Assembly: GCF_019599275.1 (NCBI RefSeq)
Contig: NZ_JAHZTD010000002.1
Coordinates: 1,383,320 to 1,447,319, forward strand
Reading direction: 5' to 3'
Source of the DNA: Hymenobacter sp. HSC-4F20
GTDB taxonomy: Bacteria > Bacteroidota > Bacteroidia > Cytophagales > Hymenobacteraceae
Length of the DNA: 64,000 bases
Positions 7,386 through 16,761 of this stretch are shown here, in pieces. The notes below the pieces were generated by a model. The model was given only the letters and a program-made list of their open reading frames with translations. It was not told the DNA's origin and searched no databases. The position numbers and the translations under genes were made by a program. Positions within the stretch are counted from its first letter, which is position 1; every line of letters starts with the position of its first letter.

Positions 7386-8724
7386 CTTCACCGGTCTGGC
7401 CGGTGGTCTTTCGCTGCTGGGCTTGCTGGTAGCTTCGCCAGCCGTACTGGGGCAGGGCCTCGGTAACTCGCCTTACTCGCGCCTGGGCCTGGGCGACGCC
7501 AGCCTGAACGCCGGCGGGGTACGGCAAATGGGAATGGGTGGCATTGGGGTGGCTGCGCCTAATAGCGTGAACGTCAACGAAATCAACCCGGCGCTGGTGT
7601 ATTACACGTCCCGGACTACATTTGAGGGCGGCTACACGGGGCAGTTCAAAACTCTGCGTAACACAGTCAGCCGGCAGCGCACGGGTTCGGCCAATCTGGG
7701 CTACCTCGCCCTGGCCGTGCCCATCAACCGGCGCTGGGCCGGGGCCATCGGCTTGAAACCGTATAGTACCGTCGACTACGAATCGACTACGTTGGACAAC
7801 AGCGTAATCGGCGACCCGACAGCGCAGGTAGAAAAGCAGTACAAAGGCAGCGGCGGGTTAGCTGAAGCCTACATGACCCACGCCGTTCGGTTGGCTAAGG
7901 GCCTAGCCGTTGGGGTATCGGCAGGGTACGTGTTCGGCAGCATTGATCAAGAGGCTGGCACGCGCATTGGCACCAGTACGTTGGCGGTGGACCTGGCTGA
8001 TAAGGATATTTATCAACAGCACGTATACTACTCGGATTTTGCTTTTCGGGCGGGTGTGCACTACCGGGGGAAGTTTACCGATAAGCTGAACTACAACCTC
8101 GGAGGTACCCATAGCTTCCGTACCAATCTCAACGGGCAGCGGAGCCTGAACATTCTCCGGCAGAATAGCGAAGGAATTCAGTCCTCAGCTACAGCTCTGG
8201 AAACTGACGCGCCTGGCCGGGCGCAGGTACCGGCGCTTACGCAGGTGGGCCTTAGCCTCGATAATAACCGGAGTTGGAGCGTAAGCGTGGAAGGTACCCG
8301 GCAGCAATGGTCACAGTTCCGCTCGTTCGGGGAGCAGGGTGGCACGGCAGGGGTGCCACTCAGCGACACGTACCGTGTGGGCCTGGGTGGGGAGCTAACC
8401 CCGGATGCTACCTCCGTAGACAGCTACTTTAAGCGCGTAACCTACCGCGCCGGCCTGAGCCTGGCCCAGTTGCCCTACCGGCCCGGGGGCAGCACCCTCT
8501 ACGACCGCTCGGTAAGCTGGGGCTTTGCCTTGCCGCTGCCTACCGCCACACCGCTTGATGCTACAACTATTAGCCTGGCCTTCATTTATGGGCAACGTGG
8601 CAATACCAACGTGCTGCAACTTCCCGACGGCTCCCTGGAACGCAATGTAAAGGAAGACTACGTGCGGATGCAGCTGGGCGTAACGCTCAATAACCGCTGG
8701 TTTATCAAGCGCCGCATCGAATAA
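7372..8724 (+). CDS. Predicted outer-membrane beta-barrel protein
   Basis: A 450-aa protein with a signal peptide (cleavage after about residue 27, ...ASPAVLGQG) followed by GNSPYSRLGLGD, a motif common at the mature start of a Bacteroidota outer-membrane protein family. The rest alternates polar and aromatic residues in beta-strand fashion and ends in a short strand, WFIKRRIE. It overlaps coaX by 14 bp and is followed by lptC after 16 bp. The neighbourhood suggests a role in envelope assembly or lipid handling, but no specific function can be assigned. Confidence 0.82.
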   Translation: MSQPNFTGLAGGLSLLGLLVASPAVLGQGLGNSPYSRLGLGDASLNAGGVRQMGMGGIGVAAPNSVNVNEINPALVYYTSRTTFEGGYTGQFKTLRNTVSRQRTGSANLGYLALAVPINRRWAGAIGLKPYSTVDYESTTLDNSVIGDPTAQVEKQYKGSGGLAEAYMTHAVRLAKGLAVGVSAGYVFGSIDQEAGTRIGTSTLAVDLADKDIYQQHVYYSDFAFRAGVHYRGKFTDKLNYNLGGTHSFRTNLNGQRSLNILRQNSEGIQSSATALETDAPGRAQVPALTQVGLSLDNNRSWSVSVEGTRQQWSQFRSFGEQGGTAGVPLSDTYRVGLGGELTPDATSVDSYFKRVTYRAGLSLAQLPYRPGGSTLYDRSVSWGFALPLPTATPLDATTISLAFIYGQRGNTNVLQLPDGSLERNVKEDYVRMQLGVTLNNRWFIKRRIE

Positions 8725-8740
8725 GAAGACAGCTGCCATC

Positions 8741-9331
8741 ATGATGCAAGGCCATTACCACTGCCTGGTGCTAGGAATGCTGCTCAGCAGCGCATTGGTG
8801 GGTTGCCACCACCGTGATGAGGAGGTAGTAGCCAAAAAGACGACCTACACGGGGCCGTTCATGGAAACCCGCGACTTGTCGATGATAGTCAGTGATTCCG
8901 CCAAGCTCCGGGTCCGGCTAACTTCGCCGCTCCGGCAGGACTTCGAGAATAGTAATCAGATTTACCCGAAGGGAGTTAAAATCACCTTCCTGGCTGAAGA
9001 CGGCCGTACGGTCGTCAACACCATTACGGGTAACTACGGCCTCTATGAGAAAAATAAAAACCTCTACACGCTGCGAGGTAACGTGCAGGTAACCAACGTG
9101 CCCAAGCAGCAGAGCATGAATACTGAGGAAGCTTTCTTTGATCAGAACAAGGCCCTGATCTATACCAAGAAAGAAACCGAAATCCGGGTTACTACCCCCA
9201 CTGAGGTACTGACCGGGCGCGGCCTGACGGCCAACCAGGACTTCTCGCTCTACAGCATCCTCGATCCTACTGGCGTTTTCACCCTTCAAAACGCGCCCAA
9301 GGCTAATCCTGCCCCGGCTGCTACCCGCTGA
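8741..9331 (+). CDS. lptC: LPS export ABC transporter periplasmic protein LptC (lipoprotein form)
   Basis: LptC carries lipopolysaccharide from the LptBFG inner-membrane exporter to the periplasmic bridge. The 196-aa protein starts with a lipoprotein signal ending in LVGC (Cys near residue 22) rather than the membrane anchor of E. coli LptC. The LptC/OstA beta-jellyroll follows, with repeated strands such as NTITGNYGLYEKNKNLYTLRGNVQV and EEAFFDQNKALIYTKKE. Two adjacent ATG codons (8741, 8744) are possible starts. lptB sits elsewhere in the window at 19.4 kb. Confidence 0.88.
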   Translation: MMQGHYHCLVLGMLLSSALVGCHHRDEEVVAKKTTYTGPFMETRDLSMIVSDSAKLRVRLTSPLRQDFENSNQIYPKGVKITFLAEDGRTVVNTITGNYGLYEKNKNLYTLRGNVQVTNVPKQQSMNTEEAFFDQNKALIYTKKETEIRVTTPTEVLTGRGLTANQDFSLYSILDPTGVFTLQNAPKANPAPAATR

Positions 9332-9338
9332 TTACTGC

Positions 9339-9605
9339 ATGAAACGTTTCTGGGACCCTGGCATCAGCCGCACTATTCTGTTTGTTCTGGGGGTAGTAAC
9401 CTTTGTTATTGCCTCCTACCAGACCCTGGTAACGGGCAATATGGAAGGCCTCTACCAAAATTACTGGCTGTTCATGCTGTCCTTCGGGGCCATTATCTGG
9501 CTGCGCTACCTCCGCCAGCAGGACAAGATTGCCGCCGCGGAGGCCGAGGCTGCCCGCAAGGCCGCCGAAGCTGCCGCGAAAAAGCCCGCCAAGAAGAAAC
9601 GCTAG
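9339..9605 (+). CDS. Small two-helix membrane protein
   Basis: An 88-aa protein starting 7 bp after lptC. It has two predicted transmembrane helices (about residues 7-27, SRTILFVLGVVTFVIAS, and 38-55, NYWLFMLSFGAIIWLRYL) and a cytoplasmic Ala/Lys/Glu-rich helical tail ending in AKKPAKKKR. No known family is recognised. Tight spacing suggests it belongs with lptC and the foldase gene downstream. Confidence 0.75.
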   Translation: MKRFWDPGISRTILFVLGVVTFVIASYQTLVTGNMEGLYQNYWLFMLSFGAIIWLRYLRQQDKIAAAEAEAARKAAEAAAKKPAKKKR

Positions 9606-9668
9606 CCACCCACAGGCTCTGCCCGTTACCCAACGGGTAGTGCGTATCTGCAAGAAAATCACCGTAAT

Positions 9669-9702
9669 AAAGCCTTTTCTGGTAGTCCGGAAAAGGCTTT
9701 TC
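9669..9702 (+). terminator. Terminator after the lptC unit
   Basis: An 11-bp stem AAAGCCTTTTC/GAAAAGGCTTT with a 10-nt loop, followed by TTTT, in the gap before the PpiD-like gene. Confidence 0.75.
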
Positions 9703-9837
9703 GCAGTATCTGGCCAGCTCCGCCCTTTGTGGTTGGCTCACTTGGCCAAGCCGGGGGGATTTGATTACCAAATCCCCATGTTTTTTGGTTATTTTGCGCC
9801 TCTTTCCACTTTTCTTACCGCGCTTCTTATCAAGTAA

Positions 9838-11967
9838 ATGGCATTAATTAACACGATTCGAGAAAAATCGGGCTGGGCAGTCGGGGCCATCATCATCGGC
9901 CTGCTGCTCTTTATGCTGGGAGGAGACTTCCTGTACGGCCGAAACAGCTTCTTCGGCAAGAACGATCTGACGGTCGGCGAAATTGCCGGTGAGAAGGTGG
10001 AGTACGATGACTTCAACGCGACTCTGGAGCAGGCCAAGCAGGCCTTCATCGCCCAGCAGCAGCGCCAGCCCGACGAGCAAGCCCTGGGCTACCTGCGCGA
10101 CCAGGCCTGGAACCAGACCATCTACCGCATTGCCTTTCAGCAGGAGTTCGACAAGCTGGGCCTGAAAGTCTCCGACGAAGAGCTGACTGATATGGTGCAG
10201 GGCAACAATGTGCACCCCAGCATCCGTCAGGCTTTCACTGACCCGGCTACCGGTCAGTTTGACCGCAACAAGGTAATTGAGTACCTGCGCAACCTCGATA
10301 AGCTGCCGCCCCAGGCTCAGGATGCCTTTCGCAATTTCGAAGCCAACCTCGGTCCGGAGCGCCTGGCTACCAAGTACAACAACCTGCTGAAGCTGAGCAC
10401 CTACGTAACGGCGGCGGAGGCCAAACGCTTTGATGAGGGCCAGAATACCCGCGCCTCTGTACGCTACCTCATGGTGCCTTATTTCACCGTTTCCGACTCG
10501 AGCGTGAAAGTAAGCGACGACCAGCTGCAGGCTTACCTGGATAAGAACAAGGGCCGCTACAAGGTGGAAGACGGCCGCAGTATCGAGTACGTATCGATTC
10601 CGGTAACGGCCTCGGTGGAAGACAGCGCCGCCGTGCGCAAAACTGTTGATGAGCTGGCTAACCAGTTTGCTTCGGCTCCGGTGGACTCGGCCTTCGTGAA
10701 GCTGAACTCTGAAACCCCCACTAGCCCCACCTACCTTTCGCCGGCCGACATGCCCGAGAAGCTGCGTGCCCAGCTACCCCTGCAGGTAGGGAAAGTGTAT
10801 GGACCCTACGCCGAGAACGGCACCTACTCGCTCTACAAAGTATCGGGCCAGAAAGCTGGCGCGCAAGCTGCCGCCCGGGCCAGTCACATCCTGATCAAGC
10901 CCGAGGGCACTACCCCGGAGGCCGATGCCGCTGCCAAAGCCAAGGCGACAGAAGTACTGAATAAGATCAAAGGGGGTGCCGATTTCGCCGCCATGGCCCG
11001 CCAGTACGGCACCGATGGTACCACCGCCACCGGCGGCGACCTGGGCTGGTTCCAGCAGGGCCGCATGGTGCCCGAGTTCGAGAAGGCCGTATTTGGGGCT
11101 ACCTCGGCTGGCCTGCTGCCTGCGCCGGTAAAAACTTCGTTTGGGTACCACGTTATCAAAATTACCGCTCCCAAGACCTCCCAGACCTATCAGGTAGCCA
11201 CGGTGCAGAAGAGCATCCAACCCACTGATGCTACCCGCGACGCCGCCTACCAGAAAGCCCAGGCCCTGAAAGGCGAGGCTACGGATTTAGAATCGTTCCG
11301 CGCGGCTGTGGCCAAGGACAAGAGCCTGCAGAAGGTAGAAGCCAAGGGTCTCGGCCGCGGCGACCAGGCCATAAACAATATTCAAGGTGCCCGCTCTATT
11401 GTACGCTGGGCCTATGGCTTCAACCCCGAGGGTGAGCCCACGAAAGTAGGGGACGTGTCGCGGGTGTTTGACGACGTAGGCGACCAGTACGTTATTGCCG
11501 TCCTGACCGGCGAGCGGACCAAAGGCACGGCCGACGTGGCCAGCATAAAGCCGGAAATTACGGCCCTGGTGCGCAATGAGCTGAAGGCCGAGCAGATCAT
11601 GAAAAAACTAAATGCCTCGAAGGGTACCCTGGAGCAAATTGCCCAGGCTTATGGCAACGGTGCCCAGGTGAAAACGGCCGATGGGGTAGTGCTAGGCCAA
11701 GGGCTGCTCCCAGGCCTGGGCAACGAGCCCGTAGCTGTGGGCAAAGCCTTCGGTCTGAAGCCCGGCCAGAAGTCGGCCGCCTTTGCTGGTGAGCAGGGCG
11801 TCCTGATAGTGGAGCCCGTGAGCGTACAGCCCGCCACGGCCCCGACCGACGTGAAAGCCGTGCGGCAGCAGCTCACGGCCCAGCGCGCTGCCCGCACGGA
11901 TGGCCTCACCTACGAAGCCATCAAGCAGCACGCTAACATCAAGGATAATCGCACGAAATTCTTCTAA
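9838..11967 (+). CDS. PpiD/SurA-like periplasmic peptidyl-prolyl isomerase
   Basis: A 709-aa membrane-anchored foldase. Residues ~12-31 form the single N-terminal transmembrane helix. Next comes a SurA-type N-terminal chaperone domain, then a parvulin (PpiC) rotamase domain at about 346-442 (RASHILIKPEG...GGDLGWFQQGRMVPEFEKAVF...FGYHVIKI), then a C-terminal chaperone lobe. It helps secreted and outer-membrane proteins leave the Sec translocon and fold. The length and order match PpiD better than soluble SurA. It follows the lptC/outer-membrane protein unit, consistent with an envelope-biogenesis neighbourhood. Confidence 0.92.
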   Translation: MALINTIREKSGWAVGAIIIGLLLFMLGGDFLYGRNSFFGKNDLTVGEIAGEKVEYDDFNATLEQAKQAFIAQQQRQPDEQALGYLRDQAWNQTIYRIAFQQEFDKLGLKVSDEELTDMVQGNNVHPSIRQAFTDPATGQFDRNKVIEYLRNLDKLPPQAQDAFRNFEANLGPERLATKYNNLLKLSTYVTAAEAKRFDEGQNTRASVRYLMVPYFTVSDSSVKVSDDQLQAYLDKNKGRYKVEDGRSIEYVSIPVTASVEDSAAVRKTVDELANQFASAPVDSAFVKLNSETPTSPTYLSPADMPEKLRAQLPLQVGKVYGPYAENGTYSLYKVSGQKAGAQAAARASHILIKPEGTTPEADAAAKAKATEVLNKIKGGADFAAMARQYGTDGTTATGGDLGWFQQGRMVPEFEKAVFGATSAGLLPAPVKTSFGYHVIKITAPKTSQTYQVATVQKSIQPTDATRDAAYQKAQALKGEATDLESFRAAVAKDKSLQKVEAKGLGRGDQAINNIQGARSIVRWAYGFNPEGEPTKVGDVSRVFDDVGDQYVIAVLTGERTKGTADVASIKPEITALVRNELKAEQIMKKLNASKGTLEQIAQAYGNGAQVKTADGVVLGQGLLPGLGNEPVAVGKAFGLKPGQKSAAFAGEQGVLIVEPVSVQPATAPTDVKAVRQQLTAQRAARTDGLTYEAIKQHANIKDNRTKFF

Positions 11968-11985
11968 CCGACCTCGTGCTTCATA

Positions 11986-12027
11986 CAAGCAAAAGGGCCG
12001 TACCTTAGGGTGCGGCCCTTTTGCTTG
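11986..12027 (+). terminator. Strong terminator after the PpiD-like gene
   Basis: A perfect 15-bp stem (CAAGCAAAAGGGCCG and its complement) with a 12-nt loop. The stem carries its own A and T tracts and could act in both directions. Confidence 0.8.
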
Positions 12028-12171
12028 TGGGGAAGGCAGAAGCTAGTGCCTTTATATGCCCTTATTGCGCAGCTAGTGCAGTGCAGACCGTTGGAGCATG
12101 AAACGCATCAGTTCATACCTTCCTCATTTCACCGCTCGGCACTCTGGCTCTGATCTTTTCGTTATGCGTGT

Positions 12172-14004
12172 ATGAATAAGTCGTTGCGTTTGGTTTTGGG
12201 GAAGAGTGCCTTGGCGGTGGTGTTGCTGACCACCACGCAGGCCGTAGCCCAGCAGGCAGAAGATAACACCGTACAGCTGGCGCGCGAGTATGAGCGCACC
12301 GGTGAGCACGAAAAAGCGGCTTATCTGTTTGGCCGCCTCCGTAGCGAGGAGCAGACGGCCCCCAACATCCTGCCCGATTACCTGGCGGCTTTGCAGGCCC
12401 TACGCCGCGATAAGGACGCCGAGAAGCTGGTAAAGCGGGCCCAGCGCCAACAGCCTGGCAACTTGGCCCTGGGGGTTACCTTAGGACAGGTGTACGCTAA
12501 GGCCGGCGACGCGGCAACGGCACAAAAGCAGTGGGAGCGGGTAGTGGCGCAGCTGCAGAGCGCCCAGGTAGTGCCGGTAGCAACAGAGTTCCTGAAAGGT
12601 GGCTTGCCTGACTGGGCGGCCCGTACCTATCTGCACGGGCGGGAGTTGGCCAAAAACGAAACAGAATTCGCCCCCCAGCTTATTCAGCTCTATACCCAGA
12701 GCGGACAGACGGAAAAGCTTATGAGCGAAACCCTGCGCTTGGTGCAGGACGACGAGCAGCAGCTTCCCTTTGTGCGCAACATGCTGCAGAATACTCTGCA
12801 GGAAGACAAGGACTTTATAGCCTTGGAGAAAGAGCTGTTGGGCCTCGTGCAGAAATACCCGGAGCGAGGCGTTTACAGCGAACTGCTGCTGTGGCTGCAG
12901 GTGCAGCGCCGCGACTTTACGGGGGCACTGGTGCAGGCCAAAGCCCTGGACCGCCGCGGCCGAACCGAGGGGCAGCGTGTGCTGGAGGTAGCCGAAATAG
13001 CCCGTCGTAATAAAGACTACGAAAGTGCCATCAGCGGCTACCAGTATCTGGTGCGCGAATACCGCGGCCGGCCTTACTATGCGCTGGCCCGGCAGCGCTT
13101 GGTGCAAACCCGCGAGGAGCAAGTGCGCACTACCTACCCCGTGAATGTAGCGCAGTTGCGAAGCCTACTGCAAGACTATCAGCAGGTGCTCACCGACCTG
13201 GGCCGCACACCCGAAACGGCACCCGTGCTGCGGAGTATGGCAGCGCTGCAGGCCTTTCAGCTCGATGAGAAGGAGGCAGCCATCAAGCTGTTGCAGGAGG
13301 TTATTACTATGCCCCGCGCCAACCTGGACGTAGTGGATCAGGCTAAAATCGACTTGGCCGACATTTATCTACTGCGCGCCGAGCCCTGGGAAGCTACCCT
13401 ACTGTACTCACAGGTAGAGAAGTCGCACAAGGATACACCGCTGGGCTACGACGCCAAGCTGCGCAACGCCCGCCTCAGCTACTTCGCCGGTGATTTTAAG
13501 CTGGCTCAGAGCCACCTGGACATCCTGAAGCAGGCAACCAGCCGGGAAATAGCCAACGACGCCATGCAGCTCAGCCTGCTTATTACTGATAACACGGCCA
13601 TGGACACTGCCGGCGTGGCCCTGCGCGACTACGCCGCGGTGGAGCAGCTAGTATTCCAGAACAAGATTCCGGAGGCCCTACGCGGCCTTGACGCCCTGTT
13701 GCAGAAATACCCCGGCCATGCCCTACAGGATGAAGCCTGGTACCTGAAGGCCCAGCTGCTGCGCCGTACCGGCGACTATGCCGGCGCTCTGAGTACACTA
13801 GAAAGCATCACGGCGAACCCTAAGTACGATGTGCTCAGCGACGACGCCCTGTTTCTGGCCGCCAGTATTCAGGAAGAAAACCTGCGGGATGCTGGCAAAG
13901 CCCAGCAGCTCTATAATCAGGTACTGGTAAAGTACCCCGGCAGCATCTACGTAGCCGAGGCGCGCAAACGCTTCCGCAAGCTGCGCGGCGACGTAGTAAA
14001 CTAA
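12172..14004 (+). CDS. Secreted TPR-repeat protein
   Basis: A 610-aa protein with a signal peptide (MNKSLRLVLGKSALAVVLL...AVAQQ) followed by helical repeats throughout, including YERTGEHEKAAYLFGRL, YAKAGDAATAQKQWERV, NKDYESAISGYQYLV and GDYAGALSTLESI. It is probably periplasmic. TPR arrays mediate protein-protein contacts; Bacteroidota use many such proteins in envelope assembly and cell division. The specific role is unknown. It stands alone, flanked by strong terminators on both sides. Confidence 0.85.
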   Translation: MNKSLRLVLGKSALAVVLLTTTQAVAQQAEDNTVQLAREYERTGEHEKAAYLFGRLRSEEQTAPNILPDYLAALQALRRDKDAEKLVKRAQRQQPGNLALGVTLGQVYAKAGDAATAQKQWERVVAQLQSAQVVPVATEFLKGGLPDWAARTYLHGRELAKNETEFAPQLIQLYTQSGQTEKLMSETLRLVQDDEQQLPFVRNMLQNTLQEDKDFIALEKELLGLVQKYPERGVYSELLLWLQVQRRDFTGALVQAKALDRRGRTEGQRVLEVAEIARRNKDYESAISGYQYLVREYRGRPYYALARQRLVQTREEQVRTTYPVNVAQLRSLLQDYQQVLTDLGRTPETAPVLRSMAALQAFQLDEKEAAIKLLQEVITMPRANLDVVDQAKIDLADIYLLRAEPWEATLLYSQVEKSHKDTPLGYDAKLRNARLSYFAGDFKLAQSHLDILKQATSREIANDAMQLSLLITDNTAMDTAGVALRDYAAVEQLVFQNKIPEALRGLDALLQKYPGHALQDEAWYLKAQLLRRTGDYAGALSTLESITANPKYDVLSDDALFLAASIQEENLRDAGKAQQLYNQVLVKYPGSIYVAEARKRFRKLRGDVVN

Positions 14005-14022
14005 GCGAGAAACCTAGCAGCG

Positions 14023-14073
14023 CCAAAGGAGCGGCCAAGCCTGTAATGCAGGCTTGGCCGCTCCTTTGGTGTT
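14023..14073 (+). terminator. Very strong terminator, 21-bp perfect stem
   Basis: CCAAAGGAGCGGCCAAGCCTG pairs perfectly with its complement across a 5-nt loop (TAATG). Confidence 0.85.
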
Positions 14074-14135
14074 AAAGGGTACGAAACAAGAGCCTCGTCC
14101 CGCCTTACACCCACCAAGAGAATACCCAAACCATC

Positions 14136-14241
14136 TTGCTTTACTATTACAAACTATGCAATTCTAGTAAAGCAAACATAACTTACGACGGTTCTTGATC
14201 TAATGCTTTACACTATAATAAAATAGTCAATGCGTAAAGCA
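14136..14241. repeat. Two inverted pairs of the TGCTTTAC octamer
   Basis: The first pair is an 11-bp perfect inverted repeat: TTGCTTTACTA at 14136-14146 and TAGTAAAGCAA at 14165-14175. The second pair is TGCTTTAC at 14204-14211 and GTAAAGCA at 14234-14241. The four sites alternate in orientation. They could be operators or a small foldback element. Confidence 0.6.
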
Positions 14242-14489
14242 AGCCAATAACGTGAACCCAGACAGATCATTGCTAGAATGGGTCGCCAGGCAGCGGTAGA
14301 GGGGTAGGATAGTATTTGCCAGTGATATAGCCGATCGAAGAGTGGTGCTCCGAACTAGGGTAGGGCTGCCGCTACGTGGCTGGTCGCGCAGCGCCGGCAC
14401 CAGAACCGTCACTGAAACCTGCCGCTGGTTGCGGGCAAAATTCGCCGCTGTTGCTGCGAAATAGCCGCGGGAAGCGCCATTTTTCTTCG

Positions 14490-14497
14490 TACTTTTG
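14490..14497 (+). promoter_or_regulatory. -7 element (TACTTTTG) for recJ
   Basis: Exact TAnnTTTG match 33 bp before the recJ start; no TTG at the expected -33 position. Confidence 0.5.
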
Positions 14498-14529
14498 AAG
14501 ATATAGCTCGTAGGAGCCCCGGCACAAGT

Positions 14530-16251
14530 ATGGAAAAACGATGGATTCGCAAGCCCGCGCCCGACGCTGAAAAAGTCCGGCATTTGGCCGACGCCCTGCG
14601 CGTCAACGAGGCTATCATTACCCTCTTGTGCCAGCGGCAGGTGTGCAGCTTCGAGGAAGCCCGGGCCTATTTCCGGCCCTCCCTGGACTCGCTGCCCGAC
14701 CCCTTGCTGATGCGTGACATGGACCGGGCCGTGGAGCGCTTGGTGCGGGCTCTGCACATGGGCGAACGGATCCTGGTGTTCGGCGATTATGATGTGGATG
14801 GGACAACCTCCGTGGCGTTGGTATACAGCTACCTGCGGCAGTTCTTCGGGGCCGAACGGGTCGATTACTACATCCCCGACCGCTATAAGGAAGGCTACGG
14901 CGTATCGGAAGCGGGCATTGATTTTGCCGTCGACTTCGGATATGAGTTGATTATTGCCCTTGACTGTGGGGTGAAGGCTGTGGAAAAGGTGGCGTATGCC
15001 ACCCGGCGCGGCGTCGATTTTATCATCTGTGACCACCACTTACCCGGTGCCGATCTGCCGGCAGCGGTGGCCGTGCTGGACCCCAAGCGCGCTGACTGCC
15101 CCTACCCGTTCAAGGAGCTGTCGGGCTGCGGGGTGGGGTTCAAGCTGATGCAGGCCCTGACCCAGCACCAGGGCTGGCCTGAGGAGGAACTTTATGAGTT
15201 GCTGGACCTAGTAGCTGTGAGCATTGCCGCCGATATTGTGCCTATCACCGGTGAGAACAGAACCCTTGCCTACCACGGCTTGCGTCTGATCAACGACCGG
15301 CTGCGGCCCCAGCGCCCCGGTCTGGATGCCCTACGGGAGCTGGCCGGTTTACAAACGGCCGAGCTGAACATTAGCAGCCTTGTGTTCGGCTTTGCGCCCC
15401 GTATTAACGCGGCCGGCCGCATGGGCGACGCGAAACGCTCAGTGGCCATGCTGCTGGCTGAAAGTACCGACGAAGCAAAAGAAAAAGCCGGGGTGGTAGA
15501 TAAAACCAACCAGGAGCGCCGGGGCTTTGATACCAGCATCACGAAGGAGGCCCTGGAAATGATTGAGCAGGACGTTCTGCTGCGCACGGCCAGCACTACG
15601 GTGCTATTCAAGCAGGATTGGCACAAAGGCGTAGTGGGCATTGTGGCCTCGCGCTGCCTCGACAAGTACTACCGCCCCACCATTATTCTCACCGAAAGCA
15701 ATGGTAAAGCCACCGGCTCGGCCCGCTCAGTAGTCGGCTTTGATGTGCACCAGGCTATCGAGGAGTGCGCCGAGCTGCTGGACCAGTTCGGGGGACATAT
15801 GTACGCCGCTGGCCTCACGCTGCCCGTGGAAAACGTGCCCGCCTTCCGCGAGAAGTTCGAGCGGGTAGTAGCCGGCCGTATTTTGCCCGAGCAGCTAATT
15901 CCGCCGGTTGAAATTGACCACGTGCTCCAGCTCAGCGACATCACGCCCTCCTTCTTTCGGCTCCTGAGCCAGATGGAACCCTTTGGGCCGGGCAACCCCA
16001 ACCCCGTGTTCGCCTCCACCCTGGTGTACGCTACCCCCGACTCGGCCCGGATTGTAGGCAACTCTCACCTCAAACTCACCCTCACCCAGGATGGCCGCCA
16101 TACCGTTGATGCCATTGGGTTTGGGCTGGGCGAGTACTACGAGCAAATCCGGCAGGGTCACCCGTTCAGCGTGTGCTATACCGTGGAAATGAACGAGTTC
16201 CGGGGTGTGAAAAACCTGCAGCTGCGCGTGAAGGACATCCGCTGGGAGTAG
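14530..16251 (+). CDS. recJ: Single-stranded-DNA-specific exonuclease RecJ
   Basis: RecJ degrades 5' single-stranded DNA ends in recombination and mismatch repair. The 573-aa protein has the DHH phosphoesterase motifs: FGDYDVDGTTS (metal-binding Asp pair), ALDCGVKA and the ICDHHLPG DHH signature. The DHHA1 domain follows (RINAAGRMGDAKRSV, KGVVGIVASR, GSARSVVGFDVHQAI, FGGHMYAAGLTL) and then a C-terminal OB-fold-like part (RIVGNSHLKLTL). Length matches the family. It has its own promoter-like box and no obvious operon partner. Confidence 0.96.
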   Translation: MEKRWIRKPAPDAEKVRHLADALRVNEAIITLLCQRQVCSFEEARAYFRPSLDSLPDPLLMRDMDRAVERLVRALHMGERILVFGDYDVDGTTSVALVYSYLRQFFGAERVDYYIPDRYKEGYGVSEAGIDFAVDFGYELIIALDCGVKAVEKVAYATRRGVDFIICDHHLPGADLPAAVAVLDPKRADCPYPFKELSGCGVGFKLMQALTQHQGWPEEELYELLDLVAVSIAADIVPITGENRTLAYHGLRLINDRLRPQRPGLDALRELAGLQTAELNISSLVFGFAPRINAAGRMGDAKRSVAMLLAESTDEAKEKAGVVDKTNQERRGFDTSITKEALEMIEQDVLLRTASTTVLFKQDWHKGVVGIVASRCLDKYYRPTIILTESNGKATGSARSVVGFDVHQAIEECAELLDQFGGHMYAAGLTLPVENVPAFREKFERVVAGRILPEQLIPPVEIDHVLQLSDITPSFFRLLSQMEPFGPGNPNPVFASTLVYATPDSARIVGNSHLKLTLTQDGRHTVDAIGFGLGEYYEQIRQGHPFSVCYTVEMNEFRGVKNLQLRVKDIRWE

Positions 16252-16278
16252 CAAGCTGCCCGCAGTAGCAGAGTAGCC

Positions 16279-16761
16279 TCAACGGGTAGTAACTGGTAGG
16301 ACGTACTGATTTTTATTCCAGCGCAGGTAGCCCTCGCGCATGTACATCCCCATATGCCCGCGCGGAATGTTACTGGCTGCCGTGGGCAGAGGCAGTTGCA
16401 GCTGGAGGTAGGTGATAACGCCATTAAGGCGCCGCTCCCGCAGAACCTGCCGGCCTTGCTGTAAAGCGATATAGCGTTCTACTACAGCTCCGTTCCGACG
16501 CTGGATAGTTTTATGCTTCCAGTGAAAGCGGCCTGAAGCACCTGGTAAAAAGCCTTCTACCACGTGGCGGCGGGCACCTAAGTGCGATGTCTTGGCTTTG
16601 AAGTGTGCCGATTGCTGCTGAATAGCCAGCTTAGTTTCGCCGGCAAAATTGAGCAGAGAGTCTCGCGCGGCTACAGCGCGGGCTGGGTCAGTTATAATCT
16701 GAGCTACGCTAACTTGAGCGCCGCATAGGAACACGGACAGAAGTAGAAGTTTTTGAATCAT
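16279..16761 (-). CDS. Small secreted protein of unknown function
   Basis: A 160-aa protein from the ATG at 16761, which opens with a clear signal peptide (MIQKLLLLSVFLCGAQVSVAQ). An ATG 18 codons further upstream would place polar residues before the signal, so I reject it. The mature part is basic, with no Cys and no recognised domain. It is convergent with recJ, with only 27 bp between the two 3' ends. Confidence 0.7.
   Translation of the reverse strand: MIQKLLLLSVFLCGAQVSVAQIITDPARAVAARDSLLNFAGETKLAIQQQSAHFKAKTSHLGARRHVVEGFLPGASGRFHWKHKTIQRRNGAVVERYIALQQGRQVLRERRLNGVITYLQLQLPLPTAASNIPRGHMGMYMREGYLRWNKNQYVLPVTTR

Larger units (their letters stand above)
14074..14529. other. Intergenic region with paired TGCTTTAC inverted repeats
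   Basis: No gene is supported in this stretch. It contains two successive inverted-repeat pairs of the same octamer, described separately, in a locally AT-rich patch, and a TACTTTTG -7 box near its end. Confidence 0.6.

Noticed and set aside
14227..15039. A 270-codon minus-strand reading frame across recJ
   Set aside because: Antisense to well-supported recJ motifs, with no family-like sequence; typical of high-GC shadow frames.
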